Source: Cynocephalus volans | Lineage: Eukaryota > Chordata > Mammalia > Dermoptera > Cynocephalidae | Reading direction: 5' to 3' | Assembly: GCF_027409185.1 (NCBI RefSeq) | Contig: NC_084478.1 | Location: 79,591,624-79,655,623, forward strand | DNA: 64,000 bases | The notes under the pieces: generated by a model | The model's database searches: none | The model's input: only the letters and a program-made list of their open reading frames with translations | What the model was told of the DNA's origin: nothing | Part shown: in pieces, positions 34,506 through 46,013 of the stretch | Position numbering within the stretch: the stretch's first letter is position 1 | Layout of the letters: the number at the start of each line of letters is the position of its first letter | Position numbers and translations under genes: made by a program

Positions 34506-35430
34506 AAACACAGATACAGAAAACCATTTTATATATGTATGTCTTTGTTTATATACATATACACACACATATTTCTATTATGTTTGTCTTGAAAACATGA
34601 CTTTGTTCCAACATGATTGATATTTTAGGGAATAATTTAAGCATAATGTAGGTTAAGTGTTTGTTTGTGTGCAATTTAGTCTATGGGAAACAGTAGGTGA
34701 ATACAGAAAACTGTACCTAGCTGAATCAAGCTTGTAAAAACACACAAAACACACACATGTGCACAACTCAAACTTCTATCAGCTACCTCAGTTCACTGCA
34801 TGTGTTATGAGCCATACTCATCCATATCTGTTGCTACAACTTTCCATTAGATTTCAGATAACCCTCCTTCCACTACTTCACAATATCTCACAAGCTGTAA
34901 TCCTTCTGATGTCCATTTCCACAAGTGAGTGTCAGGTCTTTTTCACAGTGAAATGCCATATTTATTGTAGTATTTTTAGTCATTTAACATATACAAAACT
35001 GTGCTATTATTTTATTAGGTCCCTATCATTTTTTAACGTGTCACTGACCAAAGTTTTTGAGTATTATGCTTCTAACCCCATTCTTCCCATAAGCCCTGTG
35101 TTTTTAATAGCACAATTTTGCACAGTGCAACAATTTTTTTGGAGCACATATGTCACATTATAGCAGAATTGACTATATACGTAAATTATTTTCATAACTG
35201 CTAATCCATACCCCAACAAAAAACAAAGTTACCAACTAGAGTATAATATTGTGCATAAGTTCTTTTTGTCTTTAGCCTTGTGTCCAGTCAACACAGTGCT
35301 TTTCAAAGTTACTTAAATCAAAGCGGTGGGATCAGATGAGGGAAAAATAAAAACAGTTATTTAAGTCAGCTTCTTTCTTCCCCACCTCCTTCAGTATAGT
35401 CATGTAGTTCATTCGTAATATAGTTAGATT
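34506..35430. other. unassigned intronic DNA
   Basis: AT-rich sequence with a (CA/TA)-rich patch near 34550-34575. A 134-codon open frame (34759-35163, plus) has no recognisable domain. No TEX11 exon was found on the minus strand. Confidence 0.35.
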
Positions 35431-35439
35431 CATTTGTCA

Positions 35440-35850
35440 CAGCCTGAATTCTATCTGGGGATCCCCTCACATCCTGACTGATTTATTTTTAAGCTGTATC
35501 CAGTAAAATCTACTCTTTGAAGTGTACAGTTCTATGGGTTTTCACAAATGCGTAGAGTTGTAGGTCTACTATCACAAGTTCTTTACAGAACAGTTGATAA
35601 CCCTAAAAATTCTCTTATGTTGCCCCTTTATAGTGATCTCCTCCTATTATGTACAACCTCTGGCAACCACTGATCTGTTTTCTGTTCCTATAGTTTTACC
35701 TTTTCCAGGATGTCATATAAATGGAATCATAGCCTCTTGGGCCTGGCTTTTTTCACTCAGCAAATACATTTAACTGCCAAGTAGTATTCCATAGTATAGA
35801 TATACCACAGTTTATCAATTTTAGGTTACCATTTTTGTTGTTGTTGGGAT
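35440..35850 (-). repeat. old L1 3' region, antisense
   Basis: 'gaagtgtacagttctatggg', 'ctctggcaaccactgatctg', 'agtagtattccatagtatag' are antisense old-L1 3' UTR and ORF2 end. Confidence 0.7.
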
Positions 35851-35949
35851 TATGGAGTCAGCTCCCGGGAATGACAGATTGGCTGGGTCTCTATGATGCA
35901 TTCAGATTCATGGTTTAGAAATTGCTCCATTATTCTGAGTACTTCAGAT

Positions 35950-36095
35950 AGGCAAAAAATCCCTTCCAATGCATACACAGGGCAGAGACTATCAGCCCCA
36001 CTTTCCAGATAAAGAAACTAAGGCTGAGAGATTAAATAACCTGCCCATTGAATGGAGAGGCAGGATTATTATCTCAGATGTTCTCATTCACAATC
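35950..36095 (+). repeat. MIR fragment
   Basis: 'ccactttccagataaagaaa' then 'ctaaggctgagagattaaat' and 'gcaggattattatctcag' follow the MIR core. Decayed. Confidence 0.55.
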
Positions 36096-36273
36096 CACTA
36101 TTGGAAAGCATGTAGGGGAGAAAAATGACTATGACTAAAAGATTGAAAAATAGAAGCTAGGGAGATTAGTTTTTGAAGTATTTGGTTTGAAGAAAAGAGA
36201 GCCTAAATACTTTGGAAACTGTCTTGAATCATATAAGGGGTTTCAACTGAGGTTAAGAGGAGAACACATAGGG

Positions 36274-36365
36274 GGCTGGCTGGTTAGCTCAGTTGGTTAG
36301 AGTGTGGTGCTGATAATACCAAGGTCCGGCCAGCCACCCCCCCCCAAAAAAAAGAGAGAGAGAGA
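36274..36365 (+). mobile_element. tRNA-Ile-derived SINE lacking its B box
   Basis: 'ggctggctggttagctcagt' and 'gataataccaaggtc' are joined directly to 'cggccagccaccc', so the B-box segment is deleted. A C-run, A-run and (GA)n tail follow. Confidence 0.85.
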
Positions 36366-36474
36366 GACAGAGAATAGATGGTATCTAAGAGGCAGCACGG
36401 AGAGAGTGATCAATTAGATCTAAGCTGTGAAATGGGTTGCTAGGAGGCCTGGAATTATTCCAGTAGAAAGTTGG

Positions 36475-37550
36475 ATGCAAGTGGTGACAGTATGCATCCA
36501 TGTTTCATTCCCTGATATCAGTGGGAAAGTGTTCGTATTTCACTATTAACTATGAAATAAGGAGTAATTTGTTTGTAGGTAACATTTATCAGATTGAGGA
36601 AGTTACCTTCTATTCTTAGTTTGAGTGTTTTCATCATGAATGGGTGTTGAATTTTTTCAAATGCTTTATCTGCATCTATTGAAATGATCATATTTCCCCT
36701 CCTTTATTTTGTTAATGTGCACTAATTTTTGAATTTTGAATTCCCAAGATATATATTACTTGGTTATGATGTAGTATCCTTTTTATATATTGCTGGATTC
36801 AATTTTCTAAAATTTATTTAGGATTTTTTCATCTATCATTTAAGACATTGACCTCTATATTTCTTTTCCTGAAATGTCCTTTTCAGTTAGGACTATTCAA
36901 ATACAACTATTCAAAATAGTCTGAATAAGGCTATTCAGATTCACTCTCTTTGGGCCAATTTTGGTAGGTATACTTTTCAAGGAATTTGTCCATTTTGTCT
37001 AAATTGCCAAATTTATTAGCATAAAGTTGTTCATAATATCCTTTTATTGTATTTTTAATGTCTGAAGGACTTGTAGTGATGTCCACTTTTGAATTACTGA
37101 TATTAGTAATTTGTGTCCTTTCTTTTTTTCCTTGATCCATCTTGTTAGTCATTTAAGCAATTGTATTAATCTTTCCAAGAACCAAATTTTGGCTTTGTTG
37201 ATTTTCTGTATTGTATGTGTGTTTTCTATTTCATTTTTTATGCTCTTATCTTTTTTATGTTCTTCCTTCTACTTTCTTTGGGTTTAATTTGCTATTCTTT
37301 CCCCAGATACAAATTGGAAGCTTAGATCACTGATTTTAAACTCTTCATCTTTTATACTTTTTTGGCAGCTGGCCAGTACAGAGATCCGAACCCTTGACCT
37401 TGGTGTTATCAACACCTCTCTAACCAGCTGAGCTAACTGCCTTCATCTTTTCTAATATGTGTATCTAAAGCTGTATATTTTCCTTTATTTTAGTTGTATC
37501 CAACAAGTTTAGATGTCATATTTTCATTTTTGTTAAGTTCAATATATTCC
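36475..37550 (-). mobile_element. L1 ORF2 fragment, antisense, host of the ERV block
   Basis: Antisense reverse-transcriptase region: 'tgttgaattttttcaaatgc', 'atctgcatctattgaaatga', 'aaggaatttgtccattttgt'. The element stops at 37550 and resumes at 54465, where 'aatgtattccataattttca' continues the same part of ORF2. The intervening 16.9 kb is therefore an insertion into this L1. Confidence 0.8.
37354..37440 (-). mobile_element. tRNA-Ile-derived SINE, monomer
   Basis: Antisense monomer 'tggcagctggccagtacaga' to 'accagctgagctaactgc'. Duplication 'cttcatctttt' at 37343-37353 and 37441-37451. Confidence 0.9.
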
Positions 37551-38203
37551 AGGGAGCACTTATTCTATTTTATAAAATAACGTGTTGCCTGATTCTACAA
37601 TTACAATAAAGCCAACTGAGATCTTTAACTAAATTGGTTGTAATTTTGTCCTCTGACAGTTTTGGTGACCACAAAGAGACCTGAAGGAGACTGCTGATGA
37701 TCTCCAAGACCCCTTGAGGAATGCAGAAAAAAGGCACAGCTAAATCCCTCTTTTTGGGGATCACTGTCTTCCTCATGGAGTTCCAAGAGTTGTAAGTCTC
37801 TCTGAGATTTGACCTCTGCTTTCTTTTGCATTTGAGCTCCCTGATCTCTTTGCCTTTGGGGGTACCAAGAGTTAGCTTGTGCCAGGAGAGCATTTGACCT
37901 TGGGGTACCAGGGGTTAGTTTGTGCTGTGGCAGAGCATATGATCTTTGGGTTTTTGGCTGACGAGTCACTGGCAGTTTTAAAGGTAACTGACAGCAGTTT
38001 CAGTAAATGGTTATTACTGCAGAGGGTGTGGACTCTAGCTTTCAGAATTCGCAGCAATAGGTTTTCTCCTCCTAATTTCTTCTCTTTTTTGCACACTGAG
38101 GTAAGAAACATCACTGACTAAATTGGTTAAGGGGATCTCAGAACCAGAGATCTCAGCCCCGAGAGACCCAAGTTCCAACATAAAAATGGAATCCTTAATT
38201 TCT

Positions 38204-38324
38204 GTCTTTTCTTTTCTTTTTTTTGGGGGGGGGGCGGGGGCTGGGCAGTATGGGAATCCAAATCCTTGACCTTGGTGTTACAACATCATGCTCTAACCAA
38301 CTGAGCTAATTGGCCAGCCCAGGG
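38204..38324 (-). mobile_element. tRNA-Ile-derived SINE, monomer
   Basis: Antisense, with a T-run and a long G-run at its tail side; 'ttgaccttggtgttacaaca' and 'aactgagctaattggccagc'. Perfect duplication 'atccttaatttct' at 38191-38203 and 38325-38337. It lies in the ERV leader. Confidence 0.92.
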
Positions 38325-38719
38325 ATCCTTAATTTCTAAAGATCTGAGTACTCTGCCTTCTGGTACACCTGCCTTTTTCATGTATAAAAAATTGTGGCCC
38401 TGGCAGTTACAAATATCTACAAAAGTGGCAAAATTTTACTAAAAGTAATTCAGAATTATAATGGCCATATGTGGAACTTTCCAGATAAACAAGATTGTTC
38501 ATCTAAGAAGTGTATTTGAATCCCAAGCCTCCTGAATTAAAGAGAGAATGAAATTCTCACTTTAATTGGCATTTAGAAACCTCTTTAGAGGCATCAACAT
38601 TCTAAAGTAGGTTTTTTAAAGGAGTCATTGTGAAAAGCTTATGAAAAGCTAAAAATGCAAGATATCCCCCAGACCTAGGATGGTAGAACTGATGTGACTC
38701 CTACTGCTTCCCTCTATCC

Positions 38720-39274
38720 TGTAACAGCCTGAACAGAAGTAACTCCATTTTGTTAAACTTATAAATTAAAAAGTTATTTTTTTTCTTACACTTGTAACCT
38801 GAACCTCATAGATTGAAGCTGGACATTAGAATACAATGATTCTTGTTCACATGATACTAGAACATAATGACTTTTGCTCACATTGTATACAGAATAATTA
38901 TAGAAGAAATTATTAACCCAGGTGGCCATTCTTTACCAGCTTACTAACTAGATCTTTTTCAAGTTAACAGGAACTGGATCTGTGGCTTGACTTCAAGGAG
39001 GATGGTCACCATGAATCAGTCCCCACCTGAGAAGCTCTTTGATGTTTATCTGCAATTCTATGATTGTCTGCACGTCCCTGCTTAGATCACCAAGAATCAG
39101 CCCCCCTACCACCTGTCCCCATAAAACCCTTTGGCAAGTCTGGGAAAAGTGGAGATGGTCTTGAGACATAAGCTCACCATTTCCCCAGGCTGCCAGCTTC
39201 CTTACACCAACACTTGTCTCTCAATTATTGGCTATTGAGCAGCAAGCAAATGGACCTTTGGGGTTTTGGTAACA
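38720..39274 (+). mobile_element. ERV1-type solo LTR inside the ERV leader
   Basis: 555 bp beginning TGTAACAGCCTGAAC and ending GGTTTTGGTAACA, with the perfect 4-bp duplication ATCC at 38716-38719 and 39275-39278. A TG..CA LTR with a 4-bp duplication is the class I ERV mark. It differs from the LTR of the surrounding ERV, so it is a separate, later integration reduced to a solo LTR. Confidence 0.88.
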
Positions 39275-39278
39275 ATCC

Positions 39279-40463
39279 TACTTTGCTTGAATATTTACAG
39301 CCTACTAACTTTCTGTCTGAATTGCCTTCTTCTCTGAAAAAGCAGTAAAACAGTTTCCTCCTAAGATAAAACCACCTGAAAATTCAGGAGATAACCCCTG
39401 AGAGACTGACTTACTCCCTGAACAAAACAGAGTTTAGGGCCACAGTTAAAGAAGACCCTCAAAGGTTTTCTGAAGAATTCAGGTTCTTAATTGAAACTTA
39501 ACAACCCCAGGGTACCTGATCACTTGTTGGTGGGACCTGAGAAGCCCAAAATTGGATGAAAGGGGCAGAATGGTATTCTTCCAAGAATGATATCAGGGAA
39601 CTGACAATGCCCGCCTGGTCTACTTATGGGCCAGGAAAAACCTGAAAAATTGCAAATGACCTTTTGAAAGCTATTCCTAAGATGTTCCCCACTCACACTG
39701 ACTGGTCTATCATCCAGACCTACAGAGGAAATATGAGTCTGTTATTGATTTTAAAATTCTCTTGGAAGCCCCTTTCTTAAGGCATTCCAGCTTCTGCCAA
39801 ATTGATGATACAACCCAGCCAGAGGGGCTGGCCAGTTAGTTTAGCTGGTTAGAGCACAGCCCCATAACACCAAGGTCGTGGTTCGGATCCCCCTACCTCC
39901 AGCTGCCAAAAAAACCCCCCACAAACCAACCCAAACAACCTTAGTTGCCCTCTTTGTAAATGGGCTCTCTCAAGAAATTAGTGGGTTCATAAAAAAACAA
40001 AAGGGAGGCTAGGAGGCTACAGGACTGACTGAACTCGTCATAATAGCAGAAAGGACCTTAGGGCAAGATAAGAAACAAAAGGTTTCCAAATTAATGACCT
40101 TACAATTACAGCAGCTCCATAGCAACCAACAACTTAGAATGATCTCTGGGCCTGCCCCAGGGCACTTCACCAACAAGTGACCCCTAAAACAACAGTTTCC
40201 AAAAAATTGTTGCCATTTGTGCAGACAACCAGGGCAAGTTGAAAAAGTGACTGATTGCTCTCAAAAATTTCAAGGTAGCCCTCCCCGCAAAACAGGCTGT
40301 CCGCTCTCTGATAATAATCTCCACGTTAACCACCAGGACTATTGGGCCTCTGAGGGAAGCTCTGGTAAGCTTCTACCAGTTACCTATTTGTAAAGGAGTT
40401 ATCTAAATCTTTTGGCTGGTTTTGGGAATGGCTCTGGGTCATGGAAGGGCTGAAGCACATTTT
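39279..40463 (+). pseudogene. ERV gag remnant
   Basis: Broken gag-like sequence between the solo LTR and the first composite element. A capsid-like stretch lies about 39450-39720. A degenerate zinc-knuckle-like cluster near 40209-40260 has two Cys three apart and a third Cys 12 residues later, but the expected His is replaced by Gln and the spacing is wrong. Stops and shifts occur throughout, so nothing functional can be made. A SINE interrupts it at 39827. The call is modest because I judged it by eye. Confidence 0.5.
39827..39935 (+). mobile_element. tRNA-Ile-derived SINE, monomer
   Basis: 'gggctggccagttagtttag', 'ataacaccaaggtcgtggtt', 'cggatccccctacctccagc', then a (C/A)-rich tail. The B box is close to the tRNA sequence. 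Confidence 0.87.
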
Positions 40464-40473
40464 AAAATAAGGG

Positions 40474-42678
40474 CACCAGGCTTCCGGTCAAGATGGCAGA
40501 ACAGATGGTCTCCAGTGTCACTCTTTCCCACAAATCAACCAATTTACAACTATTAAAAAGCAACTACAGCCAAGCTGGGGCCACTAGAGCTCAGGGGAAG
40601 AGGAGGAGAGACCTACGGAGTGCATAAAAGCAGAAGAAGCCACAATGAGAGAAGAAAGGACTGCTCCTAACGTTTTGAGCCCCGGCCACTTCAAGGCTGG
40701 AGCTGGTGAGTGCACAGAGCAAGAGCTGGCAAAAGCCACTGCTGTGCCCTTCCTATGAAGTTGCTTGGAAGTGGGAGGGGAGAGGAGGGGCTTTGTGGCC
40801 CTCAGGCCAGCAGGACCACTGACAAGGTTCCCATGGACCCATAAAGGAGCAAGGAGCCATAGACAATTGAAAAAATGAGATACTCAGAGGCCAGTGAGTC
40901 ATTGCAAGGGACCGAAGTACAGCCCATCCCATGGAAGTGTTTGGAGTGTGGGCAGTGGGGGAGGCGAGCCCACCGGGGAACATTGGGGCACAGCATGGAC
41001 AGCGGACCTGCCCCCCAATCAGCACAGGTCCACTCTGTGTAGACTGGTCAGAAATATAGAACTGCAGGGGAAGCAGTTTGCTGAAAAGACTTAGGTCCAG
41101 ACCAGAGTTTCCACACAACCAAGGTGTACCAGATCTCACAGGACCCAGAAGTACCTATAAAGTCAACCATTAAAACCTGAGCTGCACAAAAAGCCTTTCC
41201 CAGGGAATCAGCAGCAAAGCAGCAATTTAGCTCAACCACAGGGCTCAAGTGCTGGTCCCCAAAAGAAGTTCACCCATTTTAGAAGTAAGTAAAGGACAAA
41301 AAATTCATTCCAGTGCAGAGTTTAAGTGGTGGGAACAGCAAATAATCCAACACAGAACTGAAAGAAAAACAAAATACCCACAGACCAGAGACAAAGTTTG
41401 ACATTAACTAGTAAAGGTCTCATTTCACCAAAGAACACCTATAAAACCTAGAAGGACCAGAAGCCTCCTGGGCCCCCAAGCCAGAGAAGTAGGAAAGCTG
41501 GGGGCCTCAGCCATACTCCCCGACACCCACAACCAGCCCAACAACAGCCACCAAGCCACTGCAGGAAGTGCCCTGGGCTCTGAAACAGGGATGGTGGGGG
41601 GCCTTGGGTCTCAGTCATGTCCCCCCAACACCCACACCCAGCCCAGTGATGACCACTGAACAGCCAAAGGAAGTGCCCCAGGCTTCCAAGCCGGGGAGGG
41701 GGGGGGGGGCGGGGGCGGGCAAGGGCTTTGGCCACACACCTCCAACACCCACAATCAACCTAGTGATGACAACCAAACAGCCACAGGAAACACCCTGGGC
41801 TCCCAAGCTCAGGCAGTGGGCTTCAGCCACACCCCCTTGACATCTGCAACCAGCCCAGCAATGACCACTGAACCACCACTGGAAGCCCCCTGGTCTCCCG
41901 AGCCAAGGCAGTGGGGGGCCAAGGGCTTCAGCCACACCCCCCTGACATTTGCATTCAGCCCAGCAACAACCAAGCCACAACTCGAAGCCCCTGGTCTCAC
42001 CCCAGGAATGAGGGGGATGCCACAGGCCTCAACCACACTCCCCTCCTTCCTCCTTCTCCTACCCTATTTCCTTCCCCCTTCCCCTCTCCTCCTCCCACCC
42101 AACTGCTTCACAACAACTTAGAATATAAAAACAGATGGAGCCAGGAACCGACCCCTCCTCCTGCAACTGGGCATGGAGCTTGCCAAAAGCACCATTTCCA
42201 TGTCGGTGGCCCACCACAGCCACCACAATAGCCATGGCTGCCACAAAAGTGGCTAGACACCATAACTGTGCGGATGGTCTGCCAGCCACTGGAGTGTATT
42301 GCCACAAGGAGAGTCACCAGCAGAGACCAAAGAAAAGAAGAGGATGTCTTTTTCCACGAAGCCCATTCCAGAGTGATAGAAGAAGCATCTGCTCTATGAT
42401 AATAGTAGGGGACCTGAACACATCTTTCAGCATTGGACAGATCATCTAGGCAACAAATCAACAGAGTAACCATTACTCTTTCAGAAGGAGAGAAGAATCT
42501 AGGGTTATCTGAGGTGGGAGGGGGGCGGGGGATGGGGAGAGATTGGATAAGGGGCATAAAGAATAAGTACGATTTGTAATAATATATATGCTAATAATAT
42601 TGACTTTATGAACATATGTCAACATTGAACCCTCAAAATATGTATAATCAATTATGATTCAATAAAAAATTAAAAAAT
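40474..42678 (+). mobile_element. composite L1-derived VNTR element, copy 1
   Basis: A 2.2-kb insertion flanked by 'aaaataaggg' (40464-40473 and 42679-42688). Order of parts: an L1-like 5' end ('ggtcaagatggcagaacaga') and leader to about 41455; a GC-rich tandem block at 41460-42010; a C/T-rich tract at 42030-42110; a second leader segment to about 42392 ending 'agaagcatctgctctatg'; then about 75 bp of L1 ORF2 endonuclease region ('ataatagtaggggacctgaa'); then an L1-like 3' end and A-rich tail. ORF1 and nearly all of ORF2 are absent. The same junctions recur in copy 3. Non-autonomous; presumably mobilised by L1. Confidence 0.85.
41460..42010 (+). repeat. VNTR of composite copy 1 (about 105-bp units)
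   Basis: About five diverged units. The landmark 'cacccacaaccagccc' recurs at 41524, 41629, 41746, 41841 and 41946, spacings of 95-117 bp (most 105). GC-rich, with a G-run near 41695-41720. Confidence 0.85.
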
Positions 42679-42691
42679 AAAATAAGGGTAT

Positions 42692-42777
42692 CTTGGGGCT
42701 GGCCAGTTAGTTCAGCTGGTTAGAGCTCAGTGCTGATAACACCAAGGTCCATCCCTGTGCTGGCCAGCCACAAATTA
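42692..42777 (+). mobile_element. tRNA-Ile-derived SINE, B box partly deleted
   Basis: 'ggggctggccagttagttca', 'gataacaccaaggtc', then directly 'catccctgtgctggccagcc'. It sits beside the right duplication of composite copy 1, and its tail is now the microsatellite that follows. Confidence 0.85.
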
Positions 42778-42883
42778 CTATCTACTTCTACTTCTACTAC
42801 TTCTACTACTTCTACTACTTCTACTACTACTTCTACTACTTCTACTACTTCTACTACTTCTACTACTTCTTCTACTTCTTCTT

Positions 42884-42944
<61 letters not shown>
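42778..42944 (+). repeat. (CTT/CTA)n microsatellite
   Basis: About 167 bp: irregular CTTCTACTA-type units followed by about 55 bp of pure (CTA)n. It starts where the SINE tail should be. It creates artefact open frames of poly-Ser/Thr on both strands. Confidence 0.95.
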
Positions 42945-45328
42945 CTGAATTAAGCCACCCAGAAGCTTCTAAAAAGATTTCAATTAAAAAGCTGTTCATA
43001 AAAGACCAAATAAAAAACTTAAGCTACTAATTGGTAGGAAATTAAATCTACCAACCTTTTTGTTTATCTACTATCCCACTCCAAGACAAAAAGAAAGTTA
43101 GACAAAGGGTTTATAAAAGTTAGGCCCTCAGGTCAAGCAGGCATAGGAAATGCTTTTTTTGCCCTATTCATTATAGGTCTCTGCCCTGAGATGAATAATC
43201 TAATTAAGAAATAAGCTAAATTGAAAAGAATGCCTACTGAACTAACTCAGCCTCCAAAGTACAATTTTCTGACATTTAGCTGTCTATTTTGAAACTCTCC
43301 ATAAAAGAAATTTACATCTATAAAGGAAATTTTTATTTGTAAAGGCCTCTCCTTCCACACATCCAAACCACCAGAACCTTTGGGAAGACAATGACTTAAA
43401 ATTTATATAACAAACCTTACCTTTGTTTAAATTGCTTTTTCTATATAAATTGTCTTAACTGGGCATTTCTTTTCTTTGCTTGGGCAAATTGGCTAAATTA
43501 TTACATCTAGGAGTCATTCTTTTGGAAGTACAAACTTAGAGTTGCCTGGCTAGCAATTGCTTGGGGCAATGGAATGGGTAATTGAAGGACCAGTAGTCTA
43601 AAGAGTGGAGAGACACTATTTAAAATAAACTGGCAAGTGAAGAATCTTAATGAAAGCTGTAAGATTAGCTTCTGTCTGTGTATTGGATGTCTATATGTCT
43701 ATATGTGTTATGTGTATGTGATATTTCTCTACTAAAATATATGAAAGAGCTCTGATTAACTGGCTTTTTAAAAAAGCAAGCGCTTTAATCAAATATTTTA
43801 TAAAAAGAAAAACTCAAGTGCCTTTTAGTTCACATGACAAAGGCAAATCTTAGGTAAATAAGACTAGCTTAATATTATTGGGTTAATGAAGACAGTTATG
43901 TCTCCTGATTAGCAAAACACCCATGTTTTTAATTTTAGGGTTCTTGCTTAGGTGGCAACTGCCTAACATGCTGTAAAAATGGCTAACAGGAAAATAACTT
44001 GAGATGGTTAGTTTTTTTCAGTGTCTCATAGAATTTTCATGAACAGTTCAAGCGTGGTTGTTAAAAATAAGCAAAGTAGGCATAAATGTTTATAAGTGAA
44101 CTCTTCATAGCTTTAAAAAGTCTTTTTGGCAACTTAAAACTTTAAGGTGAAATTAAGTAATAGATACTCATTAAATGTCCAGGTCATTTCTAAATAAATC
44201 AAAATACTAAAACTTTAACTATAAAGCATAAGTTTAAGTTTATATACATTAACATCTTGTTTTATATGGTAAAAAGGAGTTTTATAAATTTGGATATGTT
44301 AGTGAACACACAAAAAATTGTTCTACGAGGAAGTACATGTCTCTAGAAATTATAAAATGTAGGCTCATAAAATGTTGGTATGTGACAAACAGTTCAGAAT
44401 AGATTACTTAGGTTTTCACAAATTTAAGGTTACTGAGAGTTAAAAATTCTAATTAATATACATAATTAAAACTACTAGAAATAAGGAAACAATTCTATAT
44501 GCAAAGTACTTTTCTACAAGGAAAGTAAGATGTGTTGTTTAAAAGGAGCAATGTTGTCTAAATTCAAAGGTTATTAAAAGGGTTCAAATCCCCATACCAG
44601 CCAGTCACCAAGAAAAAAAAAAAAAAAAACAACTATTAAAGATTGTGTCAAAAGTAAATTTAGTAACCAGTAAGTAGGAGAGAGATATGAACAAAGTTAT
44701 AGGTATAAAGATGTATTTCTGGTAAGGAAGATTAAAAGGAAAAGAGAATAATTTTATATGAAAAGGAACATTGGGCAGTAAATTTTTGTCCTAAATTAAA
44801 TTATTTAAGAAAGAGAGAGTATAGAACAAAACAAAGTCTAAGCATGTCATGGAAATGTATAAGTTGTAATAATGGTTTGTGACAGGTAAACTTGTGAAAG
44901 GAATTTTATGTATGATCAAGTTGGCTAAAATTACAAGGGAATTATTTATTGGTTTTTCTAAAAATCAAGCATCAATATCAAAAGTACACTGATACAAGGC
45001 TAGAGTTCGCTCCACTATGTTGAAACAGGGTTTTCATGACGCACTGAAATGCTCCAACAAAAAATTGTGAAAGGTTTTTCTTTACCTTTTAGTTTACTGG
45101 CCTAGGAAACAGATTTTGTGTTTTATCAAGACAGTCTTTTGTGCTTTGTGCCTTTGAAATCTTTTGTCACTTTGGTTTTATTTTATAATGATTTATGATC
45201 CTATTTAATTGTTTTAAACCCTTGTTATTTGACAAACTTCAAAAAGTCAAATTCTAAAAATTAAGTCTTTTTGACTTGAATTAACTTTGAGGTGTTCCAA
45301 AGGATCTATAAGAGAGAGATATTAAAAC
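42945..45328 (+). other. AT-rich ERV internal sequence, no gene
   Basis: No open frame of note and no domain recognised. Its position between the first composite and the LTR at 45329, inside the ERV duplication, makes it likely decayed ERV internal DNA. A SINE stub lies at 44579. Confidence 0.4.
44579..44632 (+). mobile_element. 5'-truncated tRNA-Ile-derived SINE
   Basis: Only the B-box half remains: 'gggttcaaatccccatacca', 'gccagtcacc' and poly(A). The flanks share 'tattaaa'. Confidence 0.8.
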
Positions 45329-45705
45329 TGTTGGAAAATTCAAAATTCAAATTTTGCCTAGCTTGTGCAATGCCTCTGTAGCTAAATGTGCTTATCTACA
45401 AGGGCCCCCAGAAGTCAGCCTAGCTATTAATCAACGGCCTGCATTCCTTGCTTCTGTAATCTTGCTTGCATACTTGTTTAGGTCACATGAATCCTGAGAA
45501 GCTGAAACTAGCAGTTGCCTGCTTGAGATATATGTTGAAAAACCAAAACTTAAAGAGTCTGCCTGTAAAAGGCCCTGTAAGACCTGGGTTTGGAGCCCAG
45601 AATTTTAGAGCATTAGCTCATCTGGGGCCTGCTGGCACAATAAATTCCTGACCCTCCAGCTCTCCGAGTGTCTGCTGCTTCCTTGCTGAGTCCGTTTCCA
45701 TAACA
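45329..45705 (+). mobile_element. second ERV solo LTR inside the ERV block
   Basis: 377 bp from TGTTGGAAAATTC to GTTTCCATAACA, with the perfect 4-bp duplication AAAC at 45325-45328 and 45706-45709. It contains 'ggcacaataaattcctgacc', a plausible poly(A) signal. It is unrelated in wording to the LTR at 38720. Confidence 0.85.
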
Positions 45706-46013
45706 AAACCAACTGGGCTTATCTGACAGGTTAAATTATATGGGAAGCATCGTCAAAACAAGAAATGATGTTTGACATTCTTTGAGATGGATGTATATGT
45801 TGTTAATATGTGTTCCAAAATTGTATGGGGTTCCTAGAAATCTGATGTGTCTTAGTATAAATGCTATCAGTCATAATTTTGGTTATTTTAAATTGTTGTA
45901 CACTACAGACATAACTAAATTTTCCTCTCAGTTGCATAACTCTCATAAGATCTTTTAACCATAGCCTTTTTAAGTCTTGTTATCCACAGTTGCTTTATTC
46001 TGATGCTCTTTCT

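Noticed and set aside
37879-38121. Open frames in the ERV leader
   Set aside because: Frames on both strands overlap, without domains; the region is untranslated leader in this ERV class.
42730-42999. Poly-Thr/Ser and Ser/Arg-rich proteins
   Set aside because: Translation of a (CTT/CTA)n microsatellite.
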